DNA of 64,000 bases from Pseudomonadota bacterium. GTDB taxonomy: Bacteria > Myxococcota_A > Polyangia > GCA-2747355. Made by a program: the position numbers and the translations under genes. The stretch's first letter is position 1, and each line of letters opens with the position of its first letter. The stretch is from contig JADJTL010000002.1 in NCBI GenBank assembly GCA_016711215.1, forward strand, positions 744,001 through 808,000, in the 5' to 3' direction. The notes under the pieces were generated by a model. That model saw only the letters and a program-made list of their open reading frames with translations. It did not search any database and had not been told where the DNA came from. Of the stretch, positions 32,543-41,900 are shown piece by piece.

Positions 32543-34246
32543 CCTAGAGACGTGGCCAATTCACGCGGCGTGACGTAGGCGATCGACGACACTGAGGTTT
32601 TTCAGGGCGGCGTGGCGTCTAAGGTCGAAGAGGTTCTTTCTCAAGCTGCGGTAGCGAGCGCGGTTGCCCTGGCGATTGTGAAGCGCGGCGAGTGCGTGTT
32701 CGACGGCGATGCGCTCTCGCAGGTCCTGGCAACCTTCGGGGGTCTTCGCTCGACGACGCAGGTCGAGGTGAAAGGGCTCCTGGGGGTGGATGGAAAGGCT
32801 GCGACCGCGGCCGTTTTGGGCGCGTGTGCAGAGCGCTCGCCGAGGGCAAGAGCTGCAGCGCTCGGCTGGGAAGTGAAGCACGGCGCCACGCTTCAGCGGG
32901 ACGACGGCACCGTCAGGACAGCGGACTGACTGGGCTTCGAGGTCGATCTCGAAGGCGCCTTTGTCGAAGCGCTCACCGTTGCGCAGTGGGTATGGCCTGC
33001 AATGGACGCGGAGTCCTTTGGCCCGCTGCGCCTCGATGGTTTCGTCGCCCAGGTAGCCGCGGTCGATGTAGAGGTCCTTCAGCGCGGGGTGCGTGCGGCT
33101 GATGTCCTGCAGCAGGGCTTTGGCTGCAGCCCGCTCCGGCTGGTTAGCGGGGGTCAACGCCACGGCACAGACCAGCCCCGGCGTGTCGAGGTCGACGGCG
33201 ATGTGTCTCTTGTAGCCGTCGATCCGCTTGCGCTTGGTCTTGCGCCCGTGACGCATGTCCGGGTCGCTGATGCTGATGCGACGGTCCTTGGCGACGCCCT
33301 GGGTGATTCTGCGACCATCGCCCTGCGGACCAGGGTCGGGCTCGGTGTCCTGTGCGATGAGTCGCTGCACAAGATCCCACTGCTCGCGAAGGGGCGGCTC
33401 TTGCGCTTGCTCCTTCAGCTCCCGCTCGAGCCATGCACCGAGCGAGCGCACCTGCGCCAAGAGTTGCTGCAGCCCCTTGCTGCGTGCGTTGGGGTCGTCC
33501 CAGTCGAGGTCCAAGCCAGCCTTGATGCTGGTGTCGCTGCGACCACGGGGATCCCCGCCTCCTTGGCGACATCCTTGACGGGGCGCCCGAGTCGAGCCGC
33601 AGCTGAGCGGACGACGTGGAGTGCTGCCCGGCCAATGAGATTGAACGTGTCCTCGACGCGGCCCGCGCCATAGAGCGGGCTGGCGTCGAACGCGGCCCGC
33701 AGATGGGTCGCGCTGTCGCCCTTCGTTTCTCGCGCGAGCTGCACGGTCTTCTCGAAGAGCACCCCATCGAGTCCGTGCTCGATCATCCGTTCACGGAAGT
33801 TGAACAACGTGCCCTGCGCGAAGGGCGGCTCCTCGGCTCCGTGACAGTCCAACACCATCTGCCACCGTCGATCCATGACCGTCAGCTCCACGACCTCATG
33901 GTCTGGGACGTCGAGCATTGCCTGCAGCAGCACGGCCATCGCCAGCTGCGCCAGGGGCACAGCCTCTTTCCCGCCCTTCGCCTCGCTGTACGCTGCCACT
34001 AGCTTTTCCTGCAGCGCGTCGTCGAAGATGCGGTGCCGCATTTCCCGAAGAAACACGAAGCCACGCCGCTTGCCGCAACGCTTCGTGATGAATTTCTCGG
34101 CAGTTGTCAGCTCAACTCGCGGCTTCCAGTTCGTGACCATCTGAGGCACCTCCTGCCTCGCTTGGATCACGTTTCGTGGCCAGTTGTCGATCCCCCTGCC
34201 CAGGCGATCGTCATCACAGGCTTTTCGAACTGATCACGTCTCTAGG
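32543..34246 (-). mobile_element. IS1182-type insertion sequence, about 1.7 kb
   Basis: Terminal inverted repeats: CCTAGAGACGTG at 32543-32554 is matched by its reverse complement at 34235-34246, followed on both inner sides by a less perfect block (GCCAATTC versus ATCAGTTC). The transposase fills the space between, with its stop codon inside the left repeat. Target-site duplications could not be identified by eye. The transposase is frameshifted, so the copy is probably immobile unless helped in trans. Confidence 0.8.
32561..34170 (-). pseudogene. IS1182-type DDE transposase, frameshifted
   Basis: The N-terminal part (34170 down to about 33540) has the DUF772-like region: FVFLREMRHRIFDDALQEKL, VPLAQLAMAVLLQAMLDVPDHEVVELTVMDRRW, and AFDASPLYGAGRVEDTFNLIG with the first catalytic Asp. 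The C-terminal part in another frame (about 33540 to 32561) has DLDWDDPNARSKGLQQLL, SDPDMRHGRKTKRKRIDGYKRHI, LYIDRGYLGDE (second Asp), a CSSCPRRALC zinc-like pair and RIAVEHALA (Glu). The frames meet at about 33515-33545, where one inserted or lost base would restore one protein of about 535 residues. No slippery run is present there, so this looks like damage rather than programmed frameshifting. Confidence 0.85.
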
Positions 34247-34340
34247 GACTCTGGGAGGGACTCTGGTGGGTCAGGGACTCTGGTGTCGACCGGACATTTC
34301 ATTTGCTACAGCCACCGGACACTTCACTTGCTTGCTACAG
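34245..34340. repeat. short repeats at the right flank of the IS
   Basis: gggactctgg occurs at 34245-34254, 34257-34266 and 34274-34283. It is followed by two related blocks, accggacatttcatttgctacag (34289-34311) and accggacacttcacttg + cttgctacag (34314-34340). The latter resemble the repeated ends of IS21-type elements, so this is probably debris of a second element. Confidence 0.55.
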
Positions 34341-34481
34341 GACTCTCGTGAGTGGGTTTGCCGCTCGACGCGGGTCGTGTTAGCAGAGCGGTGCTCTCGA
34401 GGGCTCTTGGACGCCGTGATGGCCTCGCGTGCCGCCGGGAGCGCCGTTGGCGAGGGCGGTAGCATGGCGGAAGGAGGCACC

Positions 34482-34997
34482 ATGGCGGAACGAGCAACAG
34501 AGCGGGCGACAGCGCGGGCGGACGCCGAGCTCGTCTTGCCTGCTGCTCACGTGGCATGGCAGCGCGTGGGCTCGGAGATCGTGCTGCTGGACATCCCGAG
34601 GCGCCAGATCATCGGGCTGAACGGTGCCGGCGGGCTGCTCTGGGAGGCGCTCCACCGCGGCCAAGATCTGCTGGTGGGCGCGCGCGAGGTCGCTCGGGTC
34701 TTTGATCAGCCGGTGGCCCTCGTTGGGGCGCACGCCGCGCGCTGGGCGGAGACGCTGCTCGCGCGCGAGATCCTCTGCTCTCCAGGCGCTGCGCGTGCCG
34801 CGGCCTGCTCGGCGACGGCCCAGGCAGGTGCTGCGGTGCCTGCCTGGCCGAATGATGCGCCGGGCCCCTACGACCCGCCGGCGATCGCTTGGGAAGAGTC
34901 ACTCGAGGAGGCCGGTGTCTATGCTGCCTGCGGCAAGGATGCGGGCGGCGACGTCGACCCGAACTGCCTGGCCTCGCCCTTCAACGCGGCATCCTGA
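34482..34997 (+). CDS. PqqD-like (RRE) protein with a Cys-containing precursor-like tail
   Basis: ATG 34482 is chosen for AAGGAGG at 34471-34477; an in-frame ATG at 34464 is possible. 171 residues. Residues about 20-100 match the PqqD/RiPP-recognition fold: HVAWQRVGSEIVLLDIPRRQI, then IGLNGAGGLLWEALHRGQDL, EVARVFDQPVALVGAHAARW and AETLLAREIL, in the order strand-turn-strand, LN-x-G-G-x-x-W, winged helix. After a spacer, the last ~40 residues read YDPPAIAWEESLEEAGVYAA, then CGKDAGGDVDPNCLASPF. This is a Tyr-x-Pro-Pro...Trp-Glu-Glu...Leu-Glu motif followed by two Cys, which looks like a short ribosomal-peptide precursor. No maturase lies nearby. A stand-alone recognition protein with an unrelated tail is the alternative. 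Confidence 0.6.
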   Translation: MAERATERATARADAELVLPAAHVAWQRVGSEIVLLDIPRRQIIGLNGAGGLLWEALHRGQDLLVGAREVARVFDQPVALVGAHAARWAETLLAREILCSPGAARAAACSATAQAGAAVPAWPNDAPGPYDPPAIAWEESLEEAGVYAACGKDAGGDVDPNCLASPFNAAS

Positions 34998-35148
34998 GCG
35001 CCCTTCTCGACCATTGACATCACAACGACTCGGACGAAGCGGGCCGGATGCGTGATGGGCCGGCTGCGGCGCTCCGGGCGCTGAGGCGTTTCGCCGATGC
35101 GGTCGCCGTGCCAGCCTAGGCCGCGCGACCAGGAAATAAATCCGGTCT

Positions 35149-35177
35149 TTGAATGTAATTCGGGATACGTGTATGAT
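35149..35177 (+). promoter_or_regulatory. sigma-70-like promoter of the lipoprotein gene at 35220
   Basis: TTGAAT (35149-35154) and TATGAT (35172-35177) with a 17-bp spacer lie in an unusually AT-rich patch (35132-35192). Transcription from about 35184 would give a 36-nt leader with GAGGAGG before the ATG. Confidence 0.65.
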
Positions 35178-35219
35178 GTTTTGAATATCTTTGCGCGGCC
35201 GTGCTCGAGGAGGTTCTCG

Positions 35220-35885
35220 ATGGCGTACCCGAGATGGCTTCGGCAGGTGCGGGTTGTTTGCGGCTTGGCCGGCTGCGTGGGGCTCGGTTGTCAGGACGCA
35301 AGCACCACGAGCCCCGCCACCGGGTCGGACCGCGACCGACCCGCTGACGCGTCGAGCGCTGTAGCGCGCTCACCCGTTGCTGGCGACCCCGACACGCCCG
35401 GTCCCAGACCGAGCATTGACGCGGCGCTGCCCTGGCGCGCGCCGGCGCCAGCGATCAGCGGCAATCTGGTGTTCGCGGCGAGCGCCGAACCCTGCGACGC
35501 TTCGTGCCGGCAGACGCGCTTCTCCTACGAGGTCCCCGAGCTCCATGTTTCCACCCTTTGGAAAGGGCTCAGCGGGCGGCACTTCGAGTACCGTCGCTTC
35601 TATGGTCCGGACGGTAACCCCGTGCTCGAGCAGCTCGTGACCTTCGACACGACCCTCACGGAGCCCGCGCCGTTGGCGGGTCCGGCCCTGGGTCCCAATG
35701 CGACGGCGGTGCTGCCGGCGCCGCTGAACAACGCTGGCGAGGCGGTCGTACGGCACTGGGTGATGGTGCGCGGGACCGGCCAAGGCATGCACTACCCAGG
35801 CGTCTATCGGGTCGAGGTGCTGCGCGACAAGCTCAGCGGCGCGCCCGACCTGGTAGGTTCCTACACGCTGACGGCCTCCCCGTAG
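35220..35885 (+). CDS. hypothetical lipoprotein
   Basis: ATG 35220 follows GAGGAGG (about 35207-35213), and a promoter is visible upstream. 221 residues. The signal peptide VCGLAGCVGLGC places the lipidated Cys at about 24; a Ser/Asp/Pro-rich linker to about 75 follows. The mature domain contains FAASAEPCDASCRQTRFSYEVPELHV with two near cysteines, then alternating strands (HFEYRRFYGPDGNPVLEQLVTFDTT, VVRHWVMVRGTGQGMHYPG, VYRVEVLRDKLSG, DLVGSYTLTASP) that suggest a beta sandwich. It is not recognised. It follows the PqqD-like gene by 222 bp but has its own promoter, so a link is not implied. Confidence 0.7.
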   Translation: MAYPRWLRQVRVVCGLAGCVGLGCQDASTTSPATGSDRDRPADASSAVARSPVAGDPDTPGPRPSIDAALPWRAPAPAISGNLVFAASAEPCDASCRQTRFSYEVPELHVSTLWKGLSGRHFEYRRFYGPDGNPVLEQLVTFDTTLTEPAPLAGPALGPNATAVLPAPLNNAGEAVVRHWVMVRGTGQGMHYPGVYRVEVLRDKLSGAPDLVGSYTLTASP

Positions 35886-35985
35886 CGCAGCGCCGGTGTC
35901 GGCCTCGGGGTTGGGCGCGGAGGGATCGCGGAGCCGGGCGGGCTCTGCGGCTTTGCGCGCCCGGCCGCGAGCGAGCATCTCCGGC

Positions 35986-38900
35986 TCAGAGCGGGGAGTT
36001 GAAGCGGTAGATCGTGCCAGCAGAGGTGCCGACGTAGACCTTGGTCGCGTAGACGTCGTAGGAGGGGCTGCCGACGGCTGAGGCGCCATCACCCACCACG
36101 CGGCTGGTGACGACCGCACCCGTCGTCAGGTTCAGCTCGTAGAGCCGCCCATCGGAGGAGCCGACGTAGAGCCGGTTCTCTGCCGTCAGCACCAGCGGCG
36201 CGCTGGCCCCGGCGATGGCGGCGGCCGTCTGCCAGACATGCGCCCCCGCGCTGTCGATCATGCGCAGGTGGCCGTCCGCCGTGCCGAAGAGCAGTCGGTT
36301 CGCCAGCGCTCCGCTCCAGATGGCCACGGGCCCCGAGCTAATGGGGCTTCCCGCCGCACATTGCGTGGTGCGTCGCAGTGTGTTCGTTGCCACGCAGTAG
36401 ACTTGGTCGCGCCCGCTGCCCGTCCACACGCTGGCTCCGTCCGACACCTGCAAGCGGAAGACGCGGCCCGCGTCAGCCCCGGCACCGGTGGCGAAGTAGA
36501 GGCTCGTCCGCGTGGCGTCGACGAAGGCAGGCGAGACGTCGCTGGCCCCCCGGTTGGCGCTCCAGAGCAGCGTTCCCGGCGTCGTATCGCCCGCGTCCAC
36601 CGCCCACAGCGTCGAGCCGCCCGAGAGCTGGGTCGCCGCGATGAAGAGCTTCTTGGCGGTCGCGTCATGCAGCACGGCGCCGTTGATCTGCCCCAGGTTC
36701 TGCGTCGAGGTCGTGCCGTTGCACGCCCCGTTGAAGACCCAGCGACAGGCGCCGGTCTTGGCGTCGAAGGCGAACACCCGGTTGCGCACGCCCGACAGGT
36801 TGCGGGTCGGGAAGAACGCCAGGTTGCGCGTTGTCGAGATCACCGGCGCCGCGACCAGCGCGTCGCCGAGCGCCTGCGCCCCCGCCGCCCCGTTATTGCT
36901 ATCGGTCGTCCAGCGTGGCGCGCTGCTCAGGGCATCGAACGCGTAGCCGAAGCCGTTCATCGTGGCCACGAAGAGCGTGGCGTTGCTCTCTCCCGCCAGC
37001 GGCACCGCCGGGCTGCGCCCGGCGATCGCCGCCGTCAGCGCGAGCGCCTCGTAGCGCAAGGTGCGGTTCTCGGGCTGGATGGCGTAGAGCGACCCGCTGC
37101 TATTGCCCGCGAAGACCGTGGCCGTGGCCGGGTTCGCGCTGGGCAGCAGCGCCGGGGGCGCGAGGCTCGCCGCCTCGGTCGCAAAGAGCACGTCGGCGGC
37201 CCAGTTCGGCGCCCGCTTGGCCACCACGCCGCCGGCGCCCACCGCGAAGGCGGTGTTCCAGTCGGCGCCCAGGCCTATGGCCTTGAGGCTGGCCGTCGTG
37301 CCGGCGTTTTCACCCAGCCAGGTGGCGCCACCGTCGACGGTGCGCAGCAACGTGCCGCTAGCGCCGGCGGCGTAGCCGTGCAGGGCATCCTGCCGGAAGC
37401 TGAGTGCGTAGAGCGCCGCCTGCACGCCCGAGCTCTGCGCGACCCAGCTCGTGCCGCCGTTGGTGGTCTTGAGGATCGTGCCGCCGTCGCCCGCGGCGTG
37501 GGCCGTCGACGCATCGACCGGCGCCACCGCGCGCAGCGCCACGCTCACGCCCGAGCTCTGGGGCGCCCAGCTCGTGCCGCCGTTGGTGGTCTTGACGATC
37601 GCGCCGCTGTCGCCGACGGCGTAGACCGTCGACGTATCGAGCGCCGCCGCGGCGCGCAGCGCCACGCTCACGCCCGAGCTCTGGGGCGTCCAGCTCGTGC
37701 CGCCGTTGGTGGTCTTGAGCATCACCCCGCCCGCGCCCACGGCCCAGCCCGTGCTCGCGTCGGCGAAGGTCACACCGTAGAGGGCAGCGCTCAGGCCCGA
37801 GCTCTGGGGCGCCCAGCTCGCGCCACCGTTGGTGGTCTTGACGATCGCGCCGCCGTCGCCGACGGCCCAGCCCACCTGGCCGTCCGCGAAGGCGAGGCCG
37901 CGGAGGGTCGCAGTCGTCCCCGAGGCCACGCTGGTCCAGTTCGCCCCCGCGTTCGTCGTCTGCAGCACGGCGCCATTGGCGCCCACGGCCACGCCCGCTA
38001 TCGCGCTCAGCGGAAACGCCGCCGCCTCGAGGTCTCCGCTGACCCCCGAAGCGAGCGCCGTCCAGGCCGGCCCGCTGCAGGCGCCGCAGTCCGCCTCGCA
38101 GCTCGCGCAGCTCTCCGTGGCGTCGCACGTCGCGTTGGGACACAGCGGCGGCGAGACGCACTGAGAGCCCGCGTTACAAGTCAATCCCGACCCACAGCTC
38201 CCGCACGATCCGCCACAGCCGTCATCGCCGCATTGCTTGCCGGCGCAACTCGGCGTGCAGCCCCCGGCGCTGCAATCGCCGGCACACGTGAACGCGCTCT
38301 CGCCGGCGGCCGTATCGCAGCGCCCGTTGCCGCAGAGCTCCACCAGCGGCACCGGGGTTGGATTCGGGCAGTCCGTGTCGCAGTAGGGCAGGCTCTGCCT
38401 CGTGCAGTCGAGGAAGGGATCGCAGACCCCGTCGCCAAGGACCGGAGCGCAATCGTCGGCGCAGGTCGCCCGGTCGCGCTCACCGAGACTGCACTGCCCG
38501 TCGCCGCACCAGAGCACGGCTCCGATGCCGTCGTCTCCGAACCTTCCGAGCACCCCGTCGTCGCCGCGCCCCCAGCACCAGAGGGTGCCGTCGGTCTTGC
38601 GCGCGCAGGTGTGGCCAGCGCCCAGCGCGACCTCCACCACCGCGGTGCCGAGCGCCGACGCCCCGGCCCGCACTGGCGTCGTCCTGTTTGTGGTCGTACC
38701 GTCACCGAGCGGGCTGCCCGTTCCGTTCAAGCCCCAGCACCAGAGCGTGCCGTCGGTCTTGCGCGCGCAGCTATGGCTGCCGCCCAGCGCGACCTCGACG
38801 ACCGCGCTGCCGAGCGCGCTCGCGCCGGTCCGCACCGGCGTGGTCTTGTTGAGGGTCGAGCCATCGCCGAGCGCGCCGCCGTAGTTGAAGCCCCAGCACC

Positions 38901-41900
38901 AGAGCGTGCCATCGGTCTTGCGCGCGCAGCTGTGGTGATCGCCGACCGCGACCTCCGCCACCGCGGTGCCCAGCTGACTGGCGCCCACTCGCACCGGCGT
39001 GGTCTTGCGCGTCGTCGTGCCGTCACCGAGTTGGCCGTATGAGTTGCCGCCCCAGCACCAGAGCGTGCCGTCGGTCTTGCGCGCACAGCCGTGGTAATAG
39101 CCCAGTTCGACCTCGAGCACTCCGGTGCCCAGCGCCGACGCCCCCGTCCGCACCGGCGCCGTCCTGAATACCGTCGTACCGTCGCCGAGCGCGCCGTCCC
39201 AGTTGTAGCCCCAGCACCAGAGCGTGCCGTCGGTCTTGCGCGCGCAGCTGTGGTGGATGCCCAGGGCGACGTCGACCGCCGCAGTGCCCAGCGCGCTCGC
39301 GCCGGCCTGCACCGGCGTGGTCTTGCTGAGGGTCGAGCCATCGCCGAGCTGGCCATAGGGGTTGTAGCCCCAGCACCAGACCGTGCCGTCGGTCTTGCGC
39401 GCGCAGCTATGACCTTCACCCAGCGCCACCCGACCGACGTTGGTACCAAGCTGCGCAACCCCGATGCGTACGGGCATGTCCCGGATCGTCGTCGTGCCAT
39501 CGCCGAGTTGGCCGTACGAGTTGCGGCCCCAGCACCAGAGCGTGTTGTCGGTCCTGCGCCCGCAGGTATGCGCGGTTCCCAGCGCGACCTCGGCCGCGAG
39601 CGCGCAGTCGCTCGCACAGGTTTGCGGGGTTTCTCCAGCGGTGCACTTGCCGTCGCCGCAGCTCGGTGTGCGGCAGTCCTGCGGGCTCGTCGTGGGGGTC
39701 TCATTGACGCCGCAGAGGGCATCGCTCTCGTCGCAGCGCAGGGCCTGGGCCGCGACTGGCGTGAGGCTGGCGGCCTCTCGCGGCCGCCCGAGTTGGCCAG
39801 AACCGTTGTCCCCCCAGCACCAGAGCGTGCCGTCGGTCTTGCGCGCGCAGGTATGATCCCAGCCGAGCGTGACTGCGGCCACGGCGCTGCCCAGCGTCGC
39901 TGCCCCGGCCTGCACCGGCGTTGGACGCGGCGAGGAGATCATGCCGTCGCCGGTCTGTGCATGATCGTTGTCGCCCCAGCACCAGAGTGTGCCGTCGGTC
40001 TTACGCGCGCAGCTATTGTTGTGCTTGAGCACGACCTCGACCACCGCGCTGCCCAGCGTGCCCACGCCCGCCTGCACCGGCGTGCTCTTGGTGTTCATGG
40101 CCGTACCGTCACCGATCTGGCCGTAGTCGTTGTAGCCCCAGCACCAGAGCGTGCCGTCGGTCTTGCGCGCACAGGTGTGGTATTGGCCAGCGGCGACCTC
40201 GGCCACCGCGCTGCCGAGGGTGCTGGCTCCCGCCTGAACTGGAGTGAAGCGAGGGGTGTTCGTGCCGTCGCCGATCTGGCCGGAGTCGTTGTAGCCCCAG
40301 CACCAGAGCGTGCCGTCGGTCTTGCGTGCACAGTAGTGCTCGTAGCCACCCGCGACCTCGGCCACCGCGCTGCCGAGGGTGCTCGCCCCGACCCGGGTCG
40401 GCGTGCCCGCCACATTCGTCCAACACCACACCGTGCCGTCGCTCTTGCGGGCACAGCTGTCTTGGTAGCTGGTCGCGAGTTCCACGACCCCGGTGAGCCC
40501 CGGCACCTCGACCGCACGCCACTGTGGGCTACCAAAGACCCAATCGCTGGGCCATAGCCATTCGACATAGGAGCCCCAGCACCAAACGCTGCCGCCGGCC
40601 GTACGCGCGCAGGCTGTATCGGCTGAGACCGAGACCTCCAGAACGCTGCTCAGTGGGCTACCGTCGGCCTTGAGCACCCGCCGCGCGGTGTCGTTCGTGG
40701 CCATATCATTGCCGAGCTGGCCGCGGGCGTTGGAGCCCCAGCACCACACGGTACCGTCGGACTTCGCGGTGCAGGTGAAGTCGATTCCCGCGCTGAGCTG
40801 CCCAACGCAGCAGCTCTCGCCGGGCTGGCAGGTGGTCCAGCTCGGGCAGCGCCGCGCCGAGGCGTCACCGATGTTCATGCCGAGCACGGGCTGGCCACCG
40901 CCGCCGACCTTGAACACCGTGCAGCCGCTCGCCGTCTGCACCAGCGCTGGGTCGTAGTGCAGCCCCCAGTCCTCAGTCCAGGTACAGCCATTCGTCTCGT
41001 ACCAGCTCGAGACGGTCAGGTCCTGCAGGATCCCGCCGCGGCTGTCGGGCAGCATCGCGCCGCTGGAGGCCATCTCCGGGTGGTCGAGGTACTGGTCGGG
41101 CAGCGCGCCGTTCTCGCACTGGTTGAGCTTGGCGACGTCGAACGCCTCGCCCCCCGTCACGTTGGCGTTGTTGTAGGGGCTGACCGCGTAGCCCGAGAAG
41201 TTCGTCGCCGTCTTCAGCGCCAGCGCCGCCAAGTAGTCGTCGGCCTTGCCCGTGTCGTTGGGGTTGAGGCCCCAAGCGTCGTTCAACGCGTAACCCGTGG
41301 CCGCGAAGGGGGCGACGATCTTCTCGGCGATCGAGCCGATGTGGCCCACGCGGAACTGGAAGTGCCGGTTCCAGGTGTTTCCGCCCCAGACGATCTCGCC
41401 GGCGTGGAAGGGCCGCGGCGAGTTGGTCCCCGCCTTGACCGCGTAGCCCGTCACGCCGCTGGCCAGCAGCCCCTTGCCGCAGCGGTAGCTCGAGGTCCCG
41501 CTCCCCGGGTCGAAGCTCTTGATGCACAGATAGCGAAAGTCCGTGGTGAAGGTTTCGAGCTGCCCGTTGCCGTTGGCGTCGGCCGCCTCCGGCCCGTTCG
41601 TCGGGCTGAGCAGGAACGGCCGGTAGCCTCGGTCGGCGCAGACCAAGCCGATGCCCGCATACACCTTGTAGCTCACCGGTGTCTCGCTCGTCCCGTCGCC
41701 GTCGAAGTCCTCGTCGATCGTCACCGTGAGCTGCGGCCCCGTCGGTTGCCCGTCCACCAGCTCGCGCACCATCTCCAGCTCGTCCTTCAACACGAGCCAC
41801 CGCGGCAGCACCAGGTCGGCCGCGATGTCGTCCGCGGTGTCCCCCGGTGTGCCCCCGTCGAAGGTATACGGCAGCCGCGTCGGCGGGCAGAGCTGGTGGA

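Noticed and set aside
33515..33545. Programmed ribosomal frameshift in the transposase
   Set aside because: No A- or T-rich slippery heptamer or obvious downstream structure is present at the junction, and IS1182-type transposases are normally one frame.
36238..39042. 934-codon plus-strand open frame
   Set aside because: It is the exact antisense of the RCC1/YCF48 repeat region; its Arg/Ala/Gly-rich repeats only mirror the DNA repeats. The minus strand has a signal peptide, ribosome-binding site and known domains.
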